A stretch of 6,528 nucleotides of DNA from UBA11524 sp964391995. Its GTDB lineage: Bacteria; Bacillota; Clostridia; Christensenellales; Aristaeellaceae. The translations under genes and the position numbers were made by a program. The stretch spans positions 1 through 6,528 of the forward strand of contig CAYMOM010000112.1 in the NCBI GenBank assembly GCA_964391995.1, read 5' to 3'. Of this stretch, positions 1 to 5,902 are shown piece by piece (within the stretch, counting starts at the first letter, position 1; each line of letters starts with the position of its first letter). The notes beneath the pieces were generated by a model. The model had not been told where the DNA came from. It did no database searches and saw only the letters and a list, made by a program, of their open reading frames with translations.

Positions 1-114
1 ACCGAGGACGACCAGCGCAAGGGCGAGGAAGAAGCCCAGAAGCTGACCGACAAGGCCATCAAGGATGTGGATGCCATCTGTGCCGCCAAGGAAAAGGAGA
101 TCATGGAAATTTGA
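1..114 (+). CDS. frr: Ribosome recycling factor, C-terminal end (partial)
   Basis: This is the last 37 codons of a gene that enters from the left edge; the stop TGA is at 112-114. Ribosome recycling factor works with EF-G in the cytoplasm to split post-termination ribosomes. The visible tail is highly charged and helical, with a QKLTDKAIKDVD segment followed by AAKEKEIMEI. It matches the conserved C-terminal helix of the family, which typically reads like QKLTDKYI...KEKEIM. Its position upstream of uppS and cdsA fits the usual pyrH-frr-uppS-cdsA order. The stop codon overlaps the TTG start of the next small ORF, so the two are probably translationally coupled. The start and most of the protein lie outside the window, so completeness cannot be judged. 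Confidence 0.93.
   Translation, partial: TEDDQRKGEEEAQKLTDKAIKDVDAICAAKEKEIMEI
94..99 (+). promoter_or_regulatory. Ribosome binding site for the small ORF, inside the frr 3' end
   Basis: AAGGAG lies 11 nt before the TTG at 111. It sits within frr codons for Lys-Glu, so it may partly reflect coding sequence, but together with the TTGA stop/start overlap it supports TTG 111 as the start of the downstream 66-aa protein. Confidence 0.5.
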
Positions 115-311
115 TCCGGCCTGAGGATTTGCTTGGCATGAGGCTGGAAGACGCCCTTGCCCAGGCAAAGGCACTGGGTCTGCCCCAGCCAGCCATCATC
201 ACCACCCAGGCCCCCAGGGGCCAGCGCAGCGGCGGCACGCTCCGCATTGTTCGCGTGCGCGAAAATGAATGGGTCGTCAGCGCCTTTATGGACGGCACAC
301 CCACCGAATAA
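111..311 (+). CDS. Small uncharacterised protein (66 aa) between frr and uppS
   Basis: I do not recognise a named family. The chosen start is TTG at 111, which overlaps the frr stop as TTGA and has AAGGAG upstream; an in-frame ATG at 138 is the alternative and would give 57 aa. The first half (residues 3-30, containing RPEDLLGMRLEDALAQAKALGL) resembles the beginning of PASTA-type repeats, where a 'LVGM..eeA...l...GL' pattern recurs. The second half is basic and strand-like, with APRGQRSGGTLRIVRVRENEW. No signal peptide or membrane segment is visible, so it is probably cytoplasmic. From memory, similar short ORFs follow frr in other Clostridia, which argues that it is a real gene. Coupling to frr suggests a housekeeping or translation-linked role, but no function can be assigned from sequence. 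Confidence 0.72.
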   Translation: MIRPEDLLGMRLEDALAQAKALGLPQPAIITTQAPRGQRSGGTLRIVRVRENEWVVSAFMDGTPTE

Positions 312-317
312 ACCGAC

Positions 318-349
318 GATGCGTAGGTTCCCAGCGGAACTTGCGCATT
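318..349 (+). other. Stem-loop between the small ORF and uppS
   Basis: TGCGTAGGTTCC (320-331) pairs with GGAACTTGCGCA (336-347) around a CAGC loop, with two G-U wobbles in RNA. An A-T pair and a further G-U pair extend the stem to 318/349. Only three T residues follow directly, so it is a weak candidate for an intrinsic terminator. It could instead attenuate read-through into uppS or serve as an mRNA processing or stability element. The pairing is seen directly; the role is inferred. Confidence 0.5.
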
Positions 350-361
350 TGTCATAAAAAT

Positions 362-366
362 GAGGA
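362..366 (+). promoter_or_regulatory. Shine-Dalgarno that favours the uppS start at 378
   Basis: GAGGA at 362-366 is 11 nt before ATG 378. It is too close to ATG 369 (2-3 nt) and overlaps the region just after ATG 360, which has no purine-rich site of its own. This is why 378 is preferred. Confidence 0.45.
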
Positions 367-377
367 ATATGAACTGT

Positions 378-1130
378 ATGTGGACTTTTGCCAAGCACAG
401 GCCGCCCAAAACCCGGCAGGATTTTGCCAAACTTCCCCGCCATGTGGCCATCATCATGGACGGCAACGGCCGCTGGGCCAAAAAGCACCGGCTGAATGTA
501 GCCATGGGGCACCGCCAGGGAACGGAAACCCTGCGGGAAATCATCCGCCACACCGATGACCTGCACATTGAGGCCCTGAGCATTTACGCCTTCTCCACCG
601 AGAACTGGAACCGCTCCCGTGAGGAAATCGCCGCCCTGATGCAGCTGATCCTGGACTTTTTCGCCTCCGAGATTGACGAATTGGACGCCAAAAACGTTCG
701 CATCCTGATCCTGGGGGACAAGGCCGCCCTGCCCGAAAAGCAGCAGGAGGTGCTGATCCGGGCCGAGCAGCGCACAGCCGGCAACACCGGCCTGAAGCTG
801 AACATCGCCCTGAACTACGGTGGCCGGGCCGAGCTGGCCCGCGCAGCCCGGGAGCTGGCGCTGCTGGTGCAGTCCGGTCAAATAACCCCAGCCGATATTA
901 CCGAGGAGGCCCTGGCAGAGCACCTGTACACCCGGGGCCAGCCGGATGTGGATTTGCTCATCCGCACCAGCGGTGAAATGCGCCTGTCCAACTTCCTGCT
1001 GTACCAATGCGCCTATGCGGAATTCCTTTTCCCCACGGTGCTCTGGCCGGACTTCTCCGTCCAGGATTACGATGAGGCGCTGCGGGCCTATGGCGGGCGT
1101 GAGCGGCGCTTTGGCGGTCGGCTCAGGTAA
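378..1130 (+). CDS. uppS: Isoprenyl transferase / undecaprenyl diphosphate synthase
   Basis: This cis-prenyltransferase extends farnesyl diphosphate with isopentenyl diphosphate to undecaprenyl diphosphate, precursor of the cell-wall lipid carrier, at the cytoplasmic face of the membrane. From ATG 378 it is 250 aa, close to the E. coli enzyme (253). Visible motifs are MDGNGRW with the catalytic Asp28, HRQGTETL, STENWNR (about 73-79), LNYGGRAEL, and RTSGEMRLSNF with Arg196, Arg202 and Ser204, followed by AYAE with Glu215. All of these sit two residues after their E. coli equivalents (Asp26, Arg194, Arg200, Ser202, Glu213), which supports this start. In-frame ATGs at 360 and 369 would add 6 or 3 residues. 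The protein ends with the usual RERRFGGR tail. It lies 38 nt before cdsA, so the two are probably cotranscribed. Confidence 0.95.
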   Translation: MWTFAKHRPPKTRQDFAKLPRHVAIIMDGNGRWAKKHRLNVAMGHRQGTETLREIIRHTDDLHIEALSIYAFSTENWNRSREEIAALMQLILDFFASEIDELDAKNVRILILGDKAALPEKQQEVLIRAEQRTAGNTGLKLNIALNYGGRAELARAARELALLVQSGQITPADITEEALAEHLYTRGQPDVDLLIRTSGEMRLSNFLLYQCAYAEFLFPTVLWPDFSVQDYDEALRAYGGRERRFGGRLR

Positions 1131-1168
1131 CCCCTTCCCCTCCTACCCGATGAAAGACGAGGATAACC

Positions 1169-1990
1169 ATGAAACAGCGAGTGATCACCGGCAGTTTGCT
1201 TATTCTGTTCCTTTCCGTGCTAATGTACTTTGGCGGCGCGGTTTTAAGCGTTGCGGCGTTCGTCTGCATATGCTTTGCAGTGTATGAGGAGTTCCACGCC
1301 CTGGCGCTGAAGGGCCACCGCCCGGTTTCCTGGCCCACCTGGGCCGGCCTGGCCATTTGTGTTCCCCTTACGCTGATTTTTGACACGGCGGTCATTATTC
1401 CCATCCTGATTGCCGTGTGCACGCTGACGGGCGCCATCATCATGTTCCGCTCCGAGCCGCGCCTGGAGGATATTCTGGTCAGCGTCATGCCCCTGACCAC
1501 CATTGTGCTGCCCGGCATGTGCCTGATTGCCCTGGCGCTGGTGCAGCCCAAGGCGCTGTCCGTGGTGCTACTTTCGCTGATGTTTATCATCCCCGTCATG
1601 GGCGACACCATGGCATTCCTGGTGGGCAGCCGCGTTGGCGGGCCCAAGTTTTGCCCGGCTGTCAGCCCCAATAAAACCGTTTCCGGCGCCATTGCGGGCC
1701 TGGCGGGCAGCCTGATTGGCAGCCTGCTGGTGTATGCCGTCACCCGCCTGTGCTGCTCCCCGGAAACCTGCCAGCTGCTTCCCGGCCTGGCAGCCCACCT
1801 GATTCTGGGCATTCTGGGCGGCGCCGCCGGTCAGCTGGGGGATCTGTTCGCCTCCCTGGTCAAGCGCCACTGCGGCATGAAGGATTTCTCCAACCTCTTC
1901 CCCGGTCACGGCGGCATGCTGGACCGCATGGACTCCATCCTCTTCACCGCCCTCATCGTCTTCTGCTATCGCCTGCTGGTTGTGCTGTAA
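1169..1990 (+). CDS. cdsA: Phosphatidate cytidylyltransferase (CDP-diglyceride synthase)
   Basis: This integral membrane enzyme condenses CTP and phosphatidic acid into CDP-diacylglycerol, the branch point for bacterial phospholipids. The protein is 273 aa, normal for the family, and is made of successive hydrophobic segments from residue 7 onward. The diagnostic CdsA signature is intact at residues 229-255: SLVKR, four residues, KD, then FPGHGG and LDRMD. A second family motif is the GDTMAF...GG.KF...SPNKTVSG stretch around residues 148-175, which carries an Asp in the membrane and the SPxKT loop. The start at 1169 has GAGGA at 1159-1163 with a 5-nt spacer. The N-terminus (MKQRVITGS) is the usual short cytoplasmic lead. 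It follows uppS closely, while the gap to dxr is long and structured. Confidence 0.95.
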   Translation: MKQRVITGSLLILFLSVLMYFGGAVLSVAAFVCICFAVYEEFHALALKGHRPVSWPTWAGLAICVPLTLIFDTAVIIPILIAVCTLTGAIIMFRSEPRLEDILVSVMPLTTIVLPGMCLIALALVQPKALSVVLLSLMFIIPVMGDTMAFLVGSRVGGPKFCPAVSPNKTVSGAIAGLAGSLIGSLLVYAVTRLCCSPETCQLLPGLAAHLILGILGGAAGQLGDLFASLVKRHCGMKDFSNLFPGHGGMLDRMDSILFTALIVFCYRLLVVL

Positions 1991-2080
1991 CCGGCAGGCG
2001 GCAGCAGGGACGCTGTCCCTGCACCCTGCCAGAGGCTCTGCCTCTGGACTACGCTTAAGGGATTTCATCCCTTAAGAATC
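1991..2080 (+). repeat. Three consecutive hairpins: palindromic intergenic element
   Basis: Immediately after the cdsA stop there are three perfect inverted repeats, each with a 3-nt loop. The first is GCAGGGAC/GTCCCTGC (2004-2011 with 2015-2022), enclosed by a further GGCAGG/CCTGCC pairing (1993-1998 with 2025-2030). The second is CCAGAGGC/GCCTCTGG (2029-2036 with 2040-2047). The third is CTTAAGGGAT/ATCCCTTAAG (2054-2063 with 2067-2076). The second stem shares its first two bases with the outer arm of the first, so those two folds compete. No T-run follows any of them. The compact tandem design is typical of dispersed palindromic repeats in GC-rich Clostridia. The element could act as a terminator-like barrier, an mRNA stabiliser for the upstream message, or a degenerate mobile unit. 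A genomic copy number would decide. Confidence 0.7.
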
Positions 2081-2202
2081 CCTTCTTTTGGTGCGTTTCG
2101 TTCGCCATATGAGCAGGGGGCACGGTGCGCGAAGGGCGCGCCGCGACGCGGGGGAGCAGCTTTGTGGCGCGCCTCCATCACCCATGAAATCAACCATCCC
2201 AC
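2081..2202. other. GC-rich non-coding spacer upstream of dxr
   Basis: This stretch follows the hairpins and has no convincing gene. It starts with a pyrimidine-rich run (CCTTCTTTTGG), then becomes very GC-rich and contains two copies of the 8-bp palindrome GGCGCGCC, at 2135-2142 and 2166-2173. No -10/-35 pair with normal spacing was found. It may be the distal half of the same intergenic repeat as the hairpins. It could hold the promoter of dxr-rseP, but I cannot point to one. Confidence 0.45.
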
Positions 2203-2207
2203 GGAGG
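2203..2207 (+). promoter_or_regulatory. Ribosome binding site of dxr
   Basis: GGAGG lies 8 nt before ATG 2216. It decides the start against an in-frame TTG at 2162, which has only a weaker purine run upstream (GGGGGAG, 2151-2157) and would add 18 residues not expected before the NADPH-binding motif. Confidence 0.8.
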
Positions 2208-2215
2208 ATTACGAA

Positions 2216-3367
2216 ATGCAAACCATCAACATTCTCGGCTCCACAGGCTCCATTGGCACCCAGGCGCTGCAGCTGGTGCGCCTGCACCCGGAGGAATTCT
2301 CCGTCCGGGCGCTGACGGCCCACAGCAATGCTCAGCTCCTGTTCCAGCAAGTGCGGGAGTTCCGCCCGGAGATGGCAGGCCTGACCAAGCCGATCCCCAT
2401 GAGCGACATCCCCCATGACCTGCGCTTTTGCCACTGGGTTATAGGCAAGGAAGCGCTGCACGCCGCAGCCGCAGAGGTGGAAGCCGATCAGGTGCTGGTG
2501 AGCATTGTGGGCATTGCCGGCCTGCAGAGCGTGATGGACGCCCTTTCCGCCGGGCGCCAGGTGCTGTTGGCCAACAAGGAGGCCCTGGTCACCGGCGGAC
2601 ATCTGGTGATGGATGCCGCCCGGCGCATTGGCAAGCCGCTTCTGCCTGTGGACAGCGAGCACAGCGCCATTTTCCAGTGCCTGCAGGGCGCAGCAGGGAA
2701 TCAACCGGTAAAGCTGCTTTTGACGGCCTCCGGCGGGCCTTTCCGCACATGGGACAGGGAGCGCATGGCCAAAGCCACCTGCGCCCAGGCCCTGAACCAC
2801 CCCAACTGGAGCATGGGCGCGAAGATTACCATCGATTCCGCCAGCATGTTCAACAAGGCGCTGGAAATTATCGAGGCCCGCTGGCTGTTCGACATGCAGC
2901 CGGAGGACATTCAGGTGGTGGTGCATCCCCAGTCCATTGTCCACTCCGCGGTGGAGTTTGCCGATGGGGCGGTTCTTGCCCAGCTGGGCGTGCCGGACAT
3001 GCGGGTGCCTATCCTGTATGCCATGAGCTACCCCCGCCGCCTGCCCACCGGCGCCAAACCGCTGGATCTGTTCTCCCTGGGGCAATTGACCTTTGAGCCA
3101 GGCGACCCGGTGCGCTTCCCGGCGCTGCGGCTGGCAGGGGAGTGCCTGCACGCCGGCGGCGCGGCCTGCACCGTGCTCAACGGCGCCAACGAGGCCGCTG
3201 TAGCTGCCTTCCTGCGGGAGGAAATTCCCTTTGGTGCCATTTCCACCCTGGTGGAGGGTGCGCTGGATCAGCTGGGCGCTATGCCCGCCAACAACCTGGA
3301 GGATATTTTCGCTGCCGATGCAGCCGCCCGGGCCGCCGTGGCCCAGCTGCTGCCTGCGCTGCGATAA
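2216..3367 (+). CDS. dxr: 1-deoxy-D-xylulose 5-phosphate reductoisomerase
   Basis: This enzyme converts DXP to 2-C-methyl-D-erythritol 4-phosphate with NADPH and a divalent metal, the committed step of the MEP isoprenoid pathway, in the cytoplasm. It is 383 aa, full length for the family. The NADPH-binding loop ILGSTGSIG is at residues 6-14. The metal ligands are visible as Asp146 and Glu148 in LPVDSEHSAIF, and Glu217 in NKALEIIEARWLF. The substrate-contacting Asn213-Lys214 lie just before it. TASGGPFR, HPNWSMG and HPQSIVHS are all present, and the C-terminal helical domain contains LNGANEAAVAAFL. The usual two residues before NK are Met-Met or Leu-Met, whereas here they are Met-Phe, a small deviation. 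The gene is separated from rseP by 13 nt and is probably cotranscribed with it. Confidence 0.97.
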   Translation: MQTINILGSTGSIGTQALQLVRLHPEEFSVRALTAHSNAQLLFQQVREFRPEMAGLTKPIPMSDIPHDLRFCHWVIGKEALHAAAAEVEADQVLVSIVGIAGLQSVMDALSAGRQVLLANKEALVTGGHLVMDAARRIGKPLLPVDSEHSAIFQCLQGAAGNQPVKLLLTASGGPFRTWDRERMAKATCAQALNHPNWSMGAKITIDSASMFNKALEIIEARWLFDMQPEDIQVVVHPQSIVHSAVEFADGAVLAQLGVPDMRVPILYAMSYPRRLPTGAKPLDLFSLGQLTFEPGDPVRFPALRLAGECLHAGGAACTVLNGANEAAVAAFLREEIPFGAISTLVEGALDQLGAMPANNLEDIFAADAAARAAVAQLLPALR

Positions 3368-3380
3368 CGAAAGGAACGCC

Positions 3381-4451
3381 ATGTATATCATCATTGCGCT
3401 ATTGCTGCTGGGTATTCTGGTTACCGTGCACGAGGCCGGGCATTTCCTTGCCGCCCGGCTGACGGGCATCCCCGTTTCCGAGTTTGCTATCGGCATGGGC
3501 CCCAAGCTGCTGGGCTGGCACAGCAAAAAACACGATACGAAATTCTCCCTGCGGCTGATCCCCGTGGGCGGCTACTGCGCCTTTGTGGGTGAGGACGATG
3601 TGGACGGCAGCCATGTGGATCAAGCGTCCGCCTTCAACAACCAGCCCGTATGGAAGCGCCTGCTGACCGTGTTTTCCGGCCCGCTGATGAGCTTTGTTCT
3701 GGCCTTTGCGGTGCTGGTGTTTTACCTGTGGATTGGGGGCATCAACACCAGAACGGACTACATCGACCATTTCATCAAGGTTTCCGCCACTGGCCCGGCC
3801 TACTCCGCCGGCCTTCAGGATGGGGATGTGATTGCCGCCGTCAACGGCATCAACACCCTGGACGGCACCACGGACACCCTGGTCAATGCCATCGGCAGCT
3901 ATCAGGCCGGTGATGAACCCCTGCACCTGACCATCCTCCGTGGGGAGGAAACCTTCGAAACCGACCTGACACCCTTCTGGGACGAGGAGGAAGGCCGTTA
4001 CCGCATCGGCATCACCATCCAGGGCTATTACCGGGTGGAAAAGCTGCCCTGCACCCTGGGCGAGGCCATTTCCTTCAGCTGGGAAACCTGCGTGGATGCC
4101 AGCGGCGCCATTGTTGATTCTCTGAAGAGCATGATCACCACCGGCGAAGGCCTGGACCAGGTGAGCGGCCCGGTGGGCATTGTCAGCATGGTGTCCACCC
4201 AGGTGGAAACAGGCGGATTGGCTGCCTTCGTCAACTTTCTGGTGGTCATCTCCATCAACCTGGGCATCATGAACCTGCTGCCCATTCCCGGGCTGGACGG
4301 CTCCCGGCTGGTGTTCCTCCTCATCGAGGCCATCCGCCGCAAGCCTGTGCCGCCCAAGAAGGAAGCCATGGTGCACCTGATCGGCATGGGTGCGCTGATG
4401 CTGCTGATGGTGGTGCTGGTCATCAGCGATGTATCGCGGCTTTTGCAGTGA
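3381..4451 (+). CDS. rseP: RseP-type site-2 intramembrane zinc metalloprotease
   Basis: This membrane protease cuts substrates within the bilayer, typically anti-sigma factors and leftover signal peptides (RseP in E. coli, RasP in Bacillus). The protein is 356 aa. HEAGH with His17, Glu18 and His21 lies in the first membrane helix, followed by the GxGP motif (GMGPKLLG) and the re-entrant loop IPVGGYCAFVGED. A second membrane segment is near residues 90-118. One PDZ domain covers about 128-205 (TGPAYSAGLQDGDVIAAVNG). The third zinc-ligand motif is Asp306 in NLLPIPGLDGSRL, with Ser where Gly is more usual after LDG. A C-terminal helix ends the protein. The start at 3381 has AAGGA five nt upstream. 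A GTG at 3231 in frame lies inside dxr and was not used. Its real substrate here is unknown. Confidence 0.95.
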   Translation: MYIIIALLLLGILVTVHEAGHFLAARLTGIPVSEFAIGMGPKLLGWHSKKHDTKFSLRLIPVGGYCAFVGEDDVDGSHVDQASAFNNQPVWKRLLTVFSGPLMSFVLAFAVLVFYLWIGGINTRTDYIDHFIKVSATGPAYSAGLQDGDVIAAVNGINTLDGTTDTLVNAIGSYQAGDEPLHLTILRGEETFETDLTPFWDEEEGRYRIGITIQGYYRVEKLPCTLGEAISFSWETCVDASGAIVDSLKSMITTGEGLDQVSGPVGIVSMVSTQVETGGLAAFVNFLVVISINLGIMNLLPIPGLDGSRLVFLLIEAIRRKPVPPKKEAMVHLIGMGALMLLMVVLVISDVSRLLQ

Positions 4452-4454
4452 TTC

Positions 4455-4462
4455 AAAGGAGG
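4455..4462 (+). promoter_or_regulatory. Strong ribosome binding site of the GH43 gene
   Basis: AAAGGAGG, close to the full anti-Shine-Dalgarno complement, lies 5 nt before ATG 4468. It selects that start over an in-frame ATG at 4429, which is inside rseP and has no site. Confidence 0.85.
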
Positions 4463-4467
4463 ATACT

Positions 4468-5862
4468 ATGCGCAAGCTGGGTTTCAACCCCTATCTTCCC
4501 TCCTGGGAGTACATCCCGGATGGCGAGCCCTATGTGTTTGGCGACAGGGTGTATGTGTACGGCTCCCATGATTTCTTCAACGGCTATGTGTTCTGCATGG
4601 GGGACTATGTGTGCTGGTCTGCGCCGGTGGATAACCTGGCGGACTGGCGGTATGAGGGCGTCATTTACCCCCGGAACGCCGACCCCATGAACCAGGACGG
4701 CGAAATGTGCCTTTATGCCCCGGATGTTACCATCGGCCCGGACGGGCGCTATTACCTGTACTATGTGCTGGATCATTTGGACATTGTGTCCGTCGCCGTG
4801 TGCGACACGCCGGCAGGCAAGTATGAGTTCTACGGCTATGTGCATGACAAGGATGGCACCCTGCTGGGCCGCCGCCCGGGGGACGAGCCCCAGTTTGACC
4901 CCGGTGTGCTGACGGAAGGCAGCGCCACCTACCTGTACACCGGCTTCTGCCCCCGTGGGGACAAGGGCCGGCACGGGGCCATGCTGTCGATTCTGGGGCC
5001 GGATATGCTGACCATTCAGGAAGAGCTGCGCTTTGTGGTGCCCGGCGTGGAGTATGCCGACGGCACGGAGTTCGAAGGTCATGCTTTCTTTGAAGCGCCC
5101 TCCATCCGCAAGCGCGGGAACACCTATTACTTCATTTATTCCTCCACCGCCATGCACGAGTTGTGCTACGCCACCGGCAAAAATCCCCGCGGGCCGTTCA
5201 GCTATGGCGGCGTCATCGTCAGCAACTGCGACCTGCATGTGGGCAGCCAGCCTGCCTTGCCCAAGGCCTACGGCGGCAACAACCACGGCAGCATGGTGGA
5301 AATTGCCGGCCAGTGGTACATCTTCTACCACCGGCACACCAACGCCACCTGCTTCAGCCGGCAAGGCTGCCTGGAGCCGATTCACTTCCTGGCGGATGGC
5401 AGCATTCCCCAGGTGGAGATAACCTCCTGCGGGCCCAACGGCGGGCCGCTGCCGGGCGTGGGGGAATACCCCGCCTATATTGCCTGCCACCTGTACGATG
5501 AACCCCGGCACATGATGAGCGGCGCCCCCGGCGCTGCCTACATCACCCAGGATGGAAAGGACGGGGACGAGATACCCGCCCACATTGCCAACATTCACAG
5601 CGGCACAGTGATGGGCTTCAGGTATTTTGTGTTTGGCAAAACCAGCAGCATCACGCTTGCAGTGCGCGGGTACGCCCAGGGCGGGTGCATCTGCGTCCGC
5701 ACAGCGCCGGATGGGGAAGTCCTGGCCCGGCTGGTGCTGCACAACACCAACCTGTGGCACGGCTACACCGCGCCGGTGTGCTTCCCCCAGGGTCAGCACG
5801 CCCTGTACCTGACCTACGAGGGCGGCGGCACCGCCATGCTGAAGTCCTTCACACTCGCATAA
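4468..5862 (+). CDS. Glycoside hydrolase family 43 enzyme with a C-terminal beta-sandwich domain
   Basis: This is probably an alpha-L-arabinofuranosidase or beta-xylosidase acting on plant-derived oligosaccharides; the exact substrate cannot be read from sequence. The protein is 464 aa. A five-bladed-propeller GH43 domain occupies about 1-325. Candidate catalytic residues are Asp18 in YIPDGEPYVFG (general base), Asp86 in LYAPDVTIGPDGRYYLYY (pKa modulator) and Glu209 in HAFFEAPSIRKRGNTYYFIY (general acid). The conserved His273 is in GGNNHGSMVEI. Residues about 345-464 look like a CBM6-type carbohydrate-binding sandwich, ending HALYLTYEGGG..LKSF. There is no signal peptide and there are many cysteines, so it is likely cytoplasmic and acts on imported sugars. 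It begins 16 nt after rseP and may be read from the same message. GH43 is firm; subfamily is not assigned. Confidence 0.88.
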   Translation: MRKLGFNPYLPSWEYIPDGEPYVFGDRVYVYGSHDFFNGYVFCMGDYVCWSAPVDNLADWRYEGVIYPRNADPMNQDGEMCLYAPDVTIGPDGRYYLYYVLDHLDIVSVAVCDTPAGKYEFYGYVHDKDGTLLGRRPGDEPQFDPGVLTEGSATYLYTGFCPRGDKGRHGAMLSILGPDMLTIQEELRFVVPGVEYADGTEFEGHAFFEAPSIRKRGNTYYFIYSSTAMHELCYATGKNPRGPFSYGGVIVSNCDLHVGSQPALPKAYGGNNHGSMVEIAGQWYIFYHRHTNATCFSRQGCLEPIHFLADGSIPQVEITSCGPNGGPLPGVGEYPAYIACHLYDEPRHMMSGAPGAAYITQDGKDGDEIPAHIANIHSGTVMGFRYFVFGKTSSITLAVRGYAQGGCICVRTAPDGEVLARLVLHNTNLWHGYTAPVCFPQGQHALYLTYEGGGTAMLKSFTLA

Positions 5863-5899
5863 AAATGCGCCTTGCTGCAATAATCAGCAAGGCGCATTT
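5863..5899. terminator. Bidirectional intrinsic terminator between convergent genes
   Basis: AAATGCGCCTTGCTG (5863-5877) pairs perfectly with CAGCAAGGCGCATTT (5885-5899), a 15-bp stem around a 7-nt loop. It starts directly after the GH43 stop and ends three bases before the stop of the minus-strand transporter gene. On the minus strand the stem is followed by a run of five T residues; on the plus strand the tail is ATTTCATT, a weaker T-tract. It probably ends both transcripts. Confidence 0.85.
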
Positions 5900-5902
5900 C
5901 AT

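Noticed and set aside
360..377. Six-codon extension of uppS from ATG 360
   Set aside because: It is not excluded, but no Shine-Dalgarno precedes it, while GAGGA is well placed for ATG 378 and residue numbering from 378 tracks the E. coli enzyme.
2088..2111. TTGGTG...CATATG as a sigma-70 promoter for dxr
   Set aside because: The spacer is only 12 nt and the -10 match is poor.
2162..2215. 18-codon N-terminal extension of dxr from TTG 2162
   Set aside because: The ATG at 2216 has GGAGG at ideal spacing and places the NADPH-binding motif at the family's normal position.
3231..3380. 50-codon N-terminal extension of rseP from GTG 3231
   Set aside because: It would overlap dxr by 137 nt, and the ATG at 3381 has its own ribosome binding site and puts HEAGH in the first helix as usual.
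2072..3526. Long open frame (484 codons) on the minus strand opposite dxr
   Set aside because: It is antisense to a clear dxr with intact motifs. Its translation is rich in Gln, His, Gly and Ala with no domain, as expected of a GC-rich shadow frame.
3399..4487. Minus-strand open frame opposite rseP
   Set aside because: It is the complement of a confirmed protease gene, and its translation is His/Gln/Gly-rich without motifs.
4453..5880. Long open frame (475 codons) on the minus strand opposite the GH43 gene
   Set aside because: Same reasoning: it mirrors the GH43 gene exactly, has low-complexity Val/Gly/His/Ala composition, and has no recognisable domain.
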